A stretch of DNA of 9,125 bases. It comes from Ruminococcaceae bacterium UBA1448. Lineage in GTDB: Bacteria; Bacillota; Clostridia; Oscillospirales; Ruminococcaceae. The notes under the pieces are model-generated. The model was not told the origin of the DNA. It did not search any database and worked only from the letters and a program-made list of their open reading frames with translations. Every line of letters starts with the position of its first letter. Within the stretch, counting starts at the first letter, position 1. The stretch spans positions 2,307-11,431 of the forward strand of contig DCTE01000211.1 of NCBI GenBank assembly GCA_002329405.1, given 5' to 3'. Both the position numbers and the translations under genes were made by a program. This document shows, piece after piece, positions 1 to 6,018 of the stretch.

Positions 1-1071
1 ACCGCCGCCGGAAATATCAATGCCGGTATGGTTGCTGCCCCATCTGGAACCAAATCCCGAGGTAATGGTCGAATATCCCGGAAGCGGCCAGCGGAAACTG
101 AGGTCTCCGGTATCCACCGTCACCGTCGAGCTGGAAGAACTGTCGGAACCATCCGAAGAAGACGACCCGTCATTGTTGGCCTGCTGCGCTTCTTCAGCAG
201 CCTGCTTCTGAGCGGCCAGCTGTGCATAAATCTGCTGGATTTCCGCTTCGACCTGCTGGTCCTCAGCAATCTTCGCGTCACGGTCATTTTCATACTCGGC
301 CTTCAGCGCTTCCAAATCCTGCTGCGCCGTTTCACTCTCGGAATAGGCGGTCTCCAGCTCGCCACGGGCATTTTCCTGTTCCTGACGCTGAATCAGCAGC
401 TCCTGTTCATCCAGCTGGATCTGTTCCAGTGCCGCTTCGGTATCATCTTTCGCCTGCTGCTGTTCCGACTGAAGCTGCTGTTGCTGTTCCAACTGGGATT
501 TCAGCTTGTTCACCAATTGCTCATCGCTTTCCGATACCGCCTGCATCAGCTGAATATTGGTCACAAAATCTCCAAAGCTGGAAGAAGACAACAACATCGC
601 AAGCGAAGAAGTTTCCCCCGCCTCATACAGCGCAACCATCCGCTGTTTAAACAGTTCATACGTATCATCAATCTCGACCTGCTGATCTGCAATCTCGACA
701 TCCAGCCGGTCAATCTCCTTTTGCAGCTGTTCAACCTGCTGCTGTTTATCGTCAATATCCGCCTCAAGAGACGAAATCTGCTCATCCAGCAGTGCAATCT
801 GATCTCGATAAAGCGCGATCTGCTCGCTCAGCGCATCCTGATAGGCTTGCTGTTCATCAATCTGTCCCTGCAAATTGTCGATCTTTTCATTGACAGCATC
901 CAGCTGGGATTGTACCTGCTGCTGCCGCGCCTCAAGTTCACTCAGCGAAGAGGCTGTGACCATTCCGGGGTTACCGAAGGCAGCTGTCAGGCAGAGAGAT
1001 GCCGCAATCAAATATGTAACAAGCTTTTTATGGCCTGACTTCATCCAACAACTTTGCATATGACTTTGCAT
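1..1071 (-). CDS. Secreted coiled-coil M23 murein endopeptidase, CwlO/PcsB/EnvC-like (3' end missing)
   Basis: Probable secreted peptidoglycan hydrolase whose C-terminal LytM/M23 zinc domain would cut peptide cross-bridges, with a coiled-coil region for control by FtsEX. The frame is open from a start at 1071 to the window edge, giving 357 residues. Residues 1-41 form a signal peptide (basic KSGHKK, then a hydrophobic run, likely cleavage after VTA). Residues 43-285 are Gln/Glu/Ala-rich heptad-like coiled coil. Residues 138-187 hold the SSSSFGDF block shared with the upstream paralogue. A Ser/Asp-rich linker covers about 282-301. The M23 domain starts near 308, with zinc ligands H348 and D352 (HTGID) visible; the HxH motif lies beyond the edge, so about 90 residues should be missing. 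The start at 1071 has AAAGGTGG 8 nt upstream; a second in-frame ATG (1059) is 20 nt away and less likely. A TATAAG at 1098-1103 could be its own -10 box, without a good -35. The family assignment is firm; the role with FtsEX is inferred from the neighbours. Confidence 0.93.
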   Translation of the reverse strand, partial: MQSHMQSCWMKSGHKKLVTYLIAASLCLTAAFGNPGMVTASSLSELEARQQQVQSQLDAVNEKIDNLQGQIDEQQAYQDALSEQIALYRDQIALLDEQISSLEADIDDKQQQVEQLQKEIDRLDVEIADQQVEIDDTYELFKQRMVALYEAGETSSLAMLLSSSSFGDFVTNIQLMQAVSESDEQLVNKLKSQLEQQQQLQSEQQQAKDDTEAALEQIQLDEQELLIQRQEQENARGELETAYSESETAQQDLEALKAEYENDRDAKIAEDQQVEAEIQQIYAQLAAQKQAAEEAQQANNDGSSSSDGSDSSSSSTVTVDTGDLSFRWPLPGYSTITSGFGSRWGSNHTGIDISGGG

Positions 1072-1229
1072 GATGCTTTCCACCTTTCTGATCTGAACTT
1101 ATACAAAAAGGCGCACCAAAAAACCGTCCAACTCCGATCCGAACCCCAAAACAGTTGTCTTGGCCGTCCGCTGTCTGCTTTTCGATTTTCAGATACGCCT
1201 GATGGTAAACGATTGAGAAAATACAGCCG

Positions 1230-1246
1230 GTTACGACGATCGTAAC
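1230..1246 (-). terminator. Small hairpin directly after the M23 stop codon, possible weak terminator
   Basis: The arms GTTACGA and TCGTAAC pair perfectly around a 3-nt loop and abut the stop codon of the 1247-2578 gene. The following minus-strand sequence (CGGCTGTATTTTC) lacks a clean T tract, so full termination is doubtful. It may instead protect the 3' end or give partial read-through into the second hydrolase gene. The rest of the 175-bp gap shows no other clear signal. Confidence 0.25.
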
Positions 1247-2578
1247 TTACGGGCTGACGTAGCTCTGCGGGTTCTGGGAAGCACCGTTGATACGCACCTC
1301 AAAGTGCAGATGCGGCCCGGTCGAGTTGCCGGTCGAGCCGACATAACCGATCGTCTGGCCCTTGGTCACATAGTCGCCAACGCTGCATCCGAGCTGGGAC
1401 ATATGAGCATACAGGGTACTGTACCCGCCGCCATGATCAACGATGACATAGTTGCCGTAGCTGTAATGGGTCGACGCGAGGATGACCGTTCCAGCCTCCG
1501 CCGCAACAATCGACGCGCCATAAACGCCGCCGCCGGAAATATCAATACCGGTGTGGAAGCCACCCCATCTGGAGCCATAGGGGGAGCTGATGTAACTGTA
1601 GCCGGGCAGCGGCCAGCGGAAACTCAGATCGCCAGCACTGACCTGCGGGATACTGGTCGTTGTCGAACCGGAAGAACCGCTCTGCTGAGCAGCCTGTTGG
1701 GCAGCCTGCTGCTTCTTAGCCTGTTCCGCATAAAAAGCCTGGATCTCAGCTTCAACCTGTCTCTCCTGATCAAGGGCACTTTGCAGGTCCTCTTCATACT
1801 GCGCCTTCAGTGCTTCCATATCCTCCTGCGCGGTCTTACTCTCCTGATAAGCCTCTTCCAGCCCGGATTGCGCTACCTTCTTCTGTTCACGCTGGAGGAT
1901 AATTGCTTCTTCATCCTCCTGCACCTTGACCAGTGCTTCTTCTACCTCACCTTTGGTGACCTCAACCTGCGTCTTGGTCTCCTCCTGTTCGGCTTTCTGC
2001 GTCTTAAGCTGGTCAACCAGCTGCTCGTCACTCTGGGACACCGCCTGCATCAGACGGATGTTGGTGACAAAGTCCCCGAAACTGGACGAAGACAGCAGCA
2101 TCGCAAGCGAAGATGTTTCGCCAGCCTGATAAAGCGCAACCATCCGCGTCTTGAACAGCTCGAAAGTCTCATTGATCTCGACCTGTTTGGCGGCGATATC
2201 CTCTTCCAGCTGATCAATATCCTCTTCCAACTGGTCGATCTCGGCAGTTTTGTTTTCAATCTCAAGTTCAAGTGCTTCAATCTGATCATCAAACAGCTGG
2301 ATCTGCTGTTTATAAAGTTCGATCTGTTCGGTCAGCGTCTGCTGATATTCCTCTTCAGCGTCGATCTGGCCCTGCAATTCGTCGATCTTGTCACTGGCAG
2401 CGTCTACCTTCGACTGGATCTGTTCCTGTTCCGACTGCATCTCACCGATGCTCCTGGCCGCTACCTCCTGCGCAGGCTGCAAGTAACCGCCCCCGAACAG
2501 AGCAGAAACGGTCAGGGCAATCGTAATCGCAAAAACGGCAACCCGTTTTGAACGGCCATTGAGCTTAACGTTTTGCAT
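1247..2578 (-). CDS. Secreted coiled-coil M23 murein endopeptidase, CwlO/PcsB/EnvC-like (complete)
   Basis: Likely the extracellular hydrolase activated by the FtsEX complex encoded just upstream; it would cleave peptidoglycan peptide bridges during growth or division. It has 443 residues. Residues 1-41 are a signal peptide (basic KLNGRSKR, hydrophobic VAVFAITIALTVSALF). Residues 44-290 are long charged coiled coil, interrupted by the conserved block at 139-188. A Gln/Ala then Ser/Thr linker spans about 288-312. The M23 domain spans about 318-443. Zinc ligands are H342, D346 (HTGID) and H425; catalytic histidines are H392 (YAHM) and H423 (HLHFE). These spacings (+4, +50, +81, +83) equal those of LytM H210/D214/H260/H291/H293, so the enzyme should be active, unlike degenerate EnvC. 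An AAGGAAGGA ribosome binding site lies 13 nt upstream, rather far, with a tiny out-of-frame ORF between. It follows ftsX by 139 bp. Family and activity are well supported; FtsX as partner is inference. Confidence 0.96.
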   Translation of the reverse strand: MQNVKLNGRSKRVAVFAITIALTVSALFGGGYLQPAQEVAARSIGEMQSEQEQIQSKVDAASDKIDELQGQIDAEEEYQQTLTEQIELYKQQIQLFDDQIEALELEIENKTAEIDQLEEDIDQLEEDIAAKQVEINETFELFKTRMVALYQAGETSSLAMLLSSSSFGDFVTNIRLMQAVSQSDEQLVDQLKTQKAEQEETKTQVEVTKGEVEEALVKVQEDEEAIILQREQKKVAQSGLEEAYQESKTAQEDMEALKAQYEEDLQSALDQERQVEAEIQAFYAEQAKKQQAAQQAAQQSGSSGSTTTSIPQVSAGDLSFRWPLPGYSYISSPYGSRWGGFHTGIDISGGGVYGASIVAAEAGTVILASTHYSYGNYVIVDHGGGYSTLYAHMSQLGCSVGDYVTKGQTIGYVGSTGNSTGPHLHFEVRINGASQNPQSYVSP

Positions 2579-2652
2579 AATTCAGGTTCATTCCTTCCTT
2601 AGGTTGTCCGCCGCTGTTTAGCCGGCTTCATCCCAGCTACAGCAGCTGTCTG

Positions 2653-2672
2653 GCGCAATAATGCGCAATATA
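2653..2672 (-). promoter_or_regulatory. GCGCA/TGCGC palindrome beside a possible -10 box, upstream of the complete M23 gene
   Basis: GCGCA and TGCGC flank ATAA at 2653-2666. On the minus strand the palindrome sits just downstream of TATATT (2667-2672), which could be a -10 element; upstream there is only a poor TTTTAC-like -35. If the promoter is real, the palindrome covers the transcription start and could be an operator or an early transcript hairpin. Its GC-rich arms stand out from the AT-rich gap between ftsX and the M23 gene. The promoter is weakly supported. Confidence 0.22.
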
Positions 2673-2690
2673 AAATGCTGAAATAATCGT

Positions 2691-2723
2691 AAAAATCCAG
2701 TGTAAAGTTTCTTTGCTTTACAC
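2691..2723 (-). terminator. Hairpin overlapping the ftsX stop, possible weak terminator or attenuator
   Basis: On the minus strand GTGTAAAG pairs with CTTTACAC (8 bp) around the loop CAAAGAAA, and four bases later comes TTTTT. The left arm contains the ftsX stop codon itself. The AT-rich stem and the gap before the T run suggest partial rather than full termination. That would lower M23 hydrolase transcription relative to ftsEX. Confidence 0.4.
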
Positions 2724-3623
2724 CTTCAAATACCCTCTCATGCTGAATACACTGCCCAGACATCCGACCGAAATGCCGGATATCAGGAAGCATGCCAGTA
2801 CGCTGGTCGCCAACTGAGAGAACGGCATGATCTGATCCAACACGCTGGACATCAAAGAGGTACTCTCCAACCGGACAATATCCAGGAAGAAGTTGTATCC
2901 ACCCCAGACCAGTCCAAATGCAATCAGTGCCGAAATCAGTCCGAGGAGAATCCCCTCAACGACAAACGGAATCCGAATGAACGCATTGGTCGCGCCAACA
3001 TATTTCATAATGCTGATCTCCTTACGACGGGTAAACACCGACGCACGGATGGTATTGGTGATAATTACCAGCGAAACAATAACCAGTGCCGCAATGATCG
3101 CACCACCGAAAACATTGATCATCTTCCGCAGCCGGACCAGCGATTCAGTAATCTCGGTCGGTGCTTCAACATTCTGGACATGATCCAACTGTTCAATCTC
3201 CGTCTTCAATGCAGACGCATTTTCCGGGTCGACAATCCGGCAGCGGAAGGAAGCCGGCATAAAATCGTCATCCATCCCCTCCAGCAAACCAGCGTCACCA
3301 TCCAAATATTTATCGACAATCGTCTGCATTGCTTCGGTGCTGGACACAAAGGTGACATCGCCCAATCCTTCGTTTGCTTCCAGTACATTCTTCACCGCAT
3401 TGAGCTGTTCATCTGTCGTATCCGTTTCCATAAACACAACCAGCTCATTCTGCTCACCTACATATTCGACCATGTTGTCCACATTCAACGAAAACAGGAC
3501 AGCAACACCGACAATCAGCAGGCAGGCAATCAGCGTCCCGATCGACGCTACTGTCATCATCCGATTGTTCCACAGGTTTTTCAGCCCGCTTCGCATCAGA
3601 TACCGCATACTACTTGCTCTCAT
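2718..3623 (-). CDS. ftsX: Cell division ABC transporter-like membrane protein FtsX
   Basis: Membrane half of the FtsEX complex. It moves no known substrate; it passes ATP-driven conformational change from FtsE to an extracellular peptidoglycan hydrolase. From the start at 3623 it has 301 residues, normal for Gram-positive FtsX. The topology is typical: cytoplasmic N-terminus, membrane helix at about 25-46, a large extracellular domain at about 47-170 (the hydrolase-docking region in PcsB/CwlO systems), helices at about 172-191 and 220-246, a short outer loop, and a last helix at about 270-293. The cytoplasmic FTRRKEISIMKYVGAT segment (197-212) is the coupling region typical of FtsX/MacB-fold proteins. 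The start was chosen because GGAGG lies 5 nt before the ATG at 3623, overlapping the end of ftsE by 14 bp; ATG 3608 has no good site. The overlap implies translational coupling with ftsE, as expected for a stoichiometric complex. Confidence 0.96.
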   Translation of the reverse strand: MRASSMRYLMRSGLKNLWNNRMMTVASIGTLIACLLIVGVAVLFSLNVDNMVEYVGEQNELVVFMETDTTDEQLNAVKNVLEANEGLGDVTFVSSTEAMQTIVDKYLDGDAGLLEGMDDDFMPASFRCRIVDPENASALKTEIEQLDHVQNVEAPTEITESLVRLRKMINVFGGAIIAALVIVSLVIITNTIRASVFTRRKEISIMKYVGATNAFIRIPFVVEGILLGLISALIAFGLVWGGYNFFLDIVRLESTSLMSSVLDQIMPFSQLATSVLACFLISGISVGCLGSVFSMRGYLKV

Positions 3624-4302
3624 TGGCCCCTCCAATAATATAATCGTCGAATACCACCCGGCCGCTCTCAATATTGATCGTCCGGCCGCCAAAATACTTC
3701 ACCATCTCATGCTCATGGGTGACCATCAGGATGGTCGTCCCGGCCTGTTTGTTGATCTGCTGGAGCATTTCCACGATTTCATAGGAAAATTCAGGGTCAA
3801 TGTTGCCGGTCGGCTCGTCCGCAATGATCAGCGGCGGCTGGTTGATGATCGCTCTTCCCAGCGATACCCGCTGCTGTTCACCGCCCGAAAGTTCATAGGG
3901 ATGCTGTTTGGCTTTATGCGCCAGATTCATCATCTCCAGCACTTCCGGCACCCGCTGACGGATTGCCTTGTTGGACTGGTCGGTAACACGCATCGCAAAC
4001 GCGACGTTTTCATATACCGTCATATCCGGTATCAAACGGAAATCCTGAAAGACGACGCCAACACTGCGGCGGAATTTCGGAATCTCCCGGTTTTTCAGAT
4101 TGTTGAGGTTGAATCCATTGACAATAACCTGCCCGGAAGTCGCCACCGTTTCCCTTAACAGCAGCTTCAGGATCGAGGTCTTGCCTGCGCCGGATGAACC
4201 GACGACAAATGCAAACTCGCCCTGGTTGACACGCAGGTTTACATTCATCAATGCTTCCGTCCCATTTCCATACTGAAATGAAACGTCAATCAGATCTATC
4301 AT
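3610..4302 (-). CDS. ftsE: Cell division ATP-binding protein FtsE
   Basis: Cytoplasmic ABC ATPase that powers FtsX; in Gram-positive relatives ATP hydrolysis by FtsE is needed to activate CwlO or PcsB outside the cell. It has 230 residues, the usual FtsE size. All ABC motifs are present: Walker A GSSGAGKTS (35-43), Q-loop Q86, signature LSGGEQQR (138-145), Walker B LIIAD (158-162) with catalytic E163, D-loop around 167-169, and H-loop H196. The start ATG has AAAGGA 11 nt upstream. A nearer ATG begins a 4-codon ORF whose TGA overlaps the ftsE start (ATGA). It overlaps ftsX and lies downstream of the CdaR/PucR-type regulator in the same orientation, with candidate terminator and promoter signals between. 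Confidence 0.97.
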   Translation of the reverse strand: MIDLIDVSFQYGNGTEALMNVNLRVNQGEFAFVVGSSGAGKTSILKLLLRETVATSGQVIVNGFNLNNLKNREIPKFRRSVGVVFQDFRLIPDMTVYENVAFAMRVTDQSNKAIRQRVPEVLEMMNLAHKAKQHPYELSGGEQQRVSLGRAIINQPPLIIADEPTGNIDPEFSYEIVEMLQQINKQAGTTILMVTHEHEMVKYFGGRTINIESGRVVFDDYIIGGANESK

Positions 4303-4418
4303 CTTTTGATCATTCCTTTGGTCAGTTTGGCAATTTTGCCGAAAAATTCCGGCTTACGGCAACCGGCTTCCCCTGTCCGGCTTTCACTGTTTCCCCCAGT
4401 TTTGCCGCCAAACGCAAA

Positions 4419-4459
4419 ATTGTAAGAATGTGTCCTGTTTGAAAACAGGATAACACATT
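4419..4459 (-). promoter_or_regulatory. Candidate ftsE promoter with long bulged inverted repeat (operator or RNA hairpin)
   Basis: The inverted repeat at 4427-4459 consists of AATGTG + TCCTGTTT paired with AAACAGGA + CACATT. It has a 2-nt loop and one 3-nt bulge (TAA, 4451-4453), giving 14 paired positions. On the minus strand it ends 2 bp before TACAAT (4419-4424), a 5/6 match to a -10 box that is well placed to start the ftsEX transcript. The -35 at 17 bp would fall inside the repeat and matches poorly, as expected for an activated or repressed promoter. Alternatively it is a second terminator of the upstream regulator gene, but the downstream T run (CTTACAATTTTG) is weak. Confidence 0.38.
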
Positions 4460-4482
4460 TAAATATTCCCCCTATTACATGC

Positions 4483-4519
4483 AAAAGCGATTTCCGCAGA
4501 TAAAAACCCACGGAAATCG
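4483..4519 (-). terminator. Probable terminator of the CdaR/PucR-type regulator gene
   Basis: On the minus strand CGATTTCCG pairs with CGGAAATCG (9 bp) across a 14-nt loop, followed by CTTTTGC. It starts 8 nt after the regulator's stop codon, the usual place for an intrinsic terminator. The long loop and only four Ts argue for moderate efficiency, so read-through into ftsEX is possible. Confidence 0.45.
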
Positions 4520-4526
4520 TGCATCT

Positions 4527-5612
4527 TTAGAACTTGGTCGGGCTGGAATTCAGGTACTTCTTGACCATCAGTGCAATCTTGAAGATAATTGCATGGTCAA
4601 ATTCACGCAGATCCAAGCCGGTCAGCTTTTTAATTTTCTCCAACCGGTAAACCAATGTATTACGATGGACAAACAGCTTTCTGGAAGTTTCCGAAACATT
4701 CAGGTTGTTCTCAAAGAACTTGTGAATCGTAAACAACGTCTCATGATCCAGCGAATCAATCGAACCGGTTTTGAAAACTTCCTTGAGGAAGGTGTTACAC
4801 AAAGTCGTCGGCAGCTGGTAAATCAGACGCGCAATGCCCAGGTTGTCATAGCTGACAATCGACTGATCGGTGTCAAATACCTTCCCGACTTCCAGTGCGA
4901 CCTGCGCCTCCTTAAACGAGCGCGCAAGATCCTTGATGCCGACAACACTGGTGCCGATGCCGACAATCGCCTTGGTATAAAACTCGGAGCTGAGGGTGTC
5001 GACAATCGACCGCGCCAGCTTTTCAAGGTCTTTCGAGTCGATACCCGACTTGATCTCCTTGATCAGGACGATATCGCTCTCGCTGATGTTGAAAACAAAA
5101 TCCTTCTGCTTGTCCGGGAAAAGATTCTGAATTACATCATAGGCAGAAACATCATTTGTGGAAACAACTCTGACCAGCAATGCAACGCGGGTAATATCAA
5201 CGTTGAAATGCAGTTCCTTCGCCTTGGTAAAGATATCGCCGGGCAGAATGTTGTCGAGCACAACATTTTTGATAAAATTGTTGCGATCATACTTTTCATC
5301 GTAGTACTGCTTGATGCTGGACAGGGAAATCGCAAGAATCTGCGCATACCGTGCAGCCATCTCGTCACTGCCCTCGACAAAAACAGCATAATCCGCCTTG
5401 ATATGCGGGCCAAAAGGCTTATAGGTATAGCCATCGCGGACAAACACATCGTGCGACTCACCAAAATCGACTGAATAATAATCCCCAGTCGTACCGATCT
5501 TGGAAAGCTCGCTGCAGGCAATAATCGACGCATTTTCATCAATTACACCGATCACCCGGTCGATCGCATCACGCATCTGGTGGACTACACCCTGGAAAAG
5601 ACGGTTGGACAT
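4527..5612 (-). CDS. CdaR/PucR-type helix-turn-helix transcriptional regulator
   Basis: Predicted cytoplasmic DNA-binding regulator of 361 residues. The C-terminal part (about 291-350, including NVSETSRKLFVHRNTLVYRL) is a clear PucR C-terminal HTH (HTH_30 type). The middle (about 125-255) resembles the degenerate GGDEF-like sensor domain of CdaR-type regulators. The N-terminus (residues 5-100, with VIGVIDENASIIACSE) resembles the diacid-recognition domain of CdaR. No membrane segment is visible. The ligand cannot be read from sequence: relatives sense sugar diacids or purine intermediates, but no such pathway is encoded here. The start has AAAGGGG 7 nt upstream, and a strong promoter lies about 90 bp upstream. 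It precedes ftsEX in the same orientation, so a role in controlling wall hydrolysis is possible but unproven; it may regulate itself or distant genes. The HTH assignment is firm, the N-terminal ligand domain less so. Confidence 0.92.
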   Translation of the reverse strand: MSNRLFQGVVHQMRDAIDRVIGVIDENASIIACSELSKIGTTGDYYSVDFGESHDVFVRDGYTYKPFGPHIKADYAVFVEGSDEMAARYAQILAISLSSIKQYYDEKYDRNNFIKNVVLDNILPGDIFTKAKELHFNVDITRVALLVRVVSTNDVSAYDVIQNLFPDKQKDFVFNISESDIVLIKEIKSGIDSKDLEKLARSIVDTLSSEFYTKAIVGIGTSVVGIKDLARSFKEAQVALEVGKVFDTDQSIVSYDNLGIARLIYQLPTTLCNTFLKEVFKTGSIDSLDHETLFTIHKFFENNLNVSETSRKLFVHRNTLVYRLEKIKKLTGLDLREFDHAIIFKIALMVKKYLNSSPTKF

Positions 5613-5704
5613 ATTATTACCCCTTTACCCAAATTATATTTTGTCTGGAGCTGCAGGCAGGAAAAATTACGCCCGCCCAACAAATCATATAAGAATCTGT
5701 TCTA

Positions 5705-5733
5705 ATTATACAGCATATATGACAAAAAATCAA
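5705..5733 (-). promoter_or_regulatory. Sigma-A promoter of the CdaR/PucR-type regulator
   Basis: On the minus strand TTGATT (5728-5733) and TATAAT (5705-5710) are 17 bp apart, a 4/6 and 6/6 match. Transcription would start near 5698 and give a leader of about 86 nt. A second TATAAT (5633-5638) lies close to the ribosome binding site but has no -35 partner. Confidence 0.8.
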
Positions 5734-5953
5734 GGCAAAATCGTAATTCCCGGCAAAAAATGTTTCTTTGCGGATAAGATTGCAGAATAATTACAATCTG
5801 TATCTGAATTGTAACATATTTTGACCCCTCGATATGTTAACTCGGTGTAAATTCTTCCCCTTTTCCACAAATTCTCCCCATCGTCATCATCTGCATCCAA
5901 AACTTCTGCTGCCCTTTACCTATATTATATGGAAATAAAATAAAAATGGGCGG
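5734..5953. promoter_or_regulatory. AT-rich gap upstream of the regulator promoter, with WalR-like box and dyad
   Basis: No gene is supported here. Two signals are visible. TGTTAA-N5-TGTAAA at 5835-5851 (plus strand) matches the WalR/YycF consensus TGTWAH-N5-TGTWAH at every position. An inverted repeat TTACAAT-N10-ATTGTAA lies at 5791-5814. Both sit 58-120 bp upstream of the regulator's -35 box. WalR control is known for cell-wall hydrolase genes in Bacillus; whether this organism has WalR is unknown. The remainder shows nothing recognisable. Confidence 0.35.
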
Positions 5954-5989
5954 AAAAAACGGGCATCTGCACTGAAGTCAGATGCCCGT
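5954..5989 (-). terminator. Strong intrinsic terminator of the G5/3D gene
   Basis: On the minus strand ACGGGCATCTG pairs with CAGATGCCCGT (11 bp, GC-rich) around a 9-nt loop and is followed by TTTTTT. It begins about 30 nt after the stop codon of the 3D-domain gene and should isolate that gene from the downstream regulator. The plus-strand side lacks a T tract, so it is directional. Confidence 0.93.
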
Positions 5990-6018
5990 CTTTCCGGGAA
6001 ATATTTATGGGGGAGATG

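Noticed and set aside
28..1038. Long plus-strand open frame opposite the edge-cut hydrolase gene
   Set aside because: It is antisense to a coiled-coil gene whose biased codons remove stops from the other strand. The encoded Leu/Gln/Arg-rich sequence has no recognisable domain, and the minus frame has a signal peptide, ribosome binding site and M23 motif.
1304..2551. Long plus-strand open frame (415 codons) opposite the complete M23 gene
   Set aside because: Same explanation: low-complexity Leu/Phe-rich shadow of the coiled coil, and the minus frame carries an intact catalytic domain.
3623..3692. Upstream ATG at 3692 that would extend FtsX by 23 residues
   Set aside because: The extension lies inside ftsE, lacks a ribosome binding site and does not look like FtsX. 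GGAGG precedes ATG 3623 at 5 nt.
4299..4511. 70-codon minus-strand ORF between the regulator and ftsE
   Set aside because: It runs across a terminator-like hairpin and the bulged inverted repeat, has no good ribosome binding site and no domain-like sequence. It is better read as regulatory DNA.
5500..5790. 96-codon plus-strand ORF across the start of the regulator gene
   Set aside because: It spans the regulator's 5' end and its sigma-A promoter and encodes no recognisable domain.
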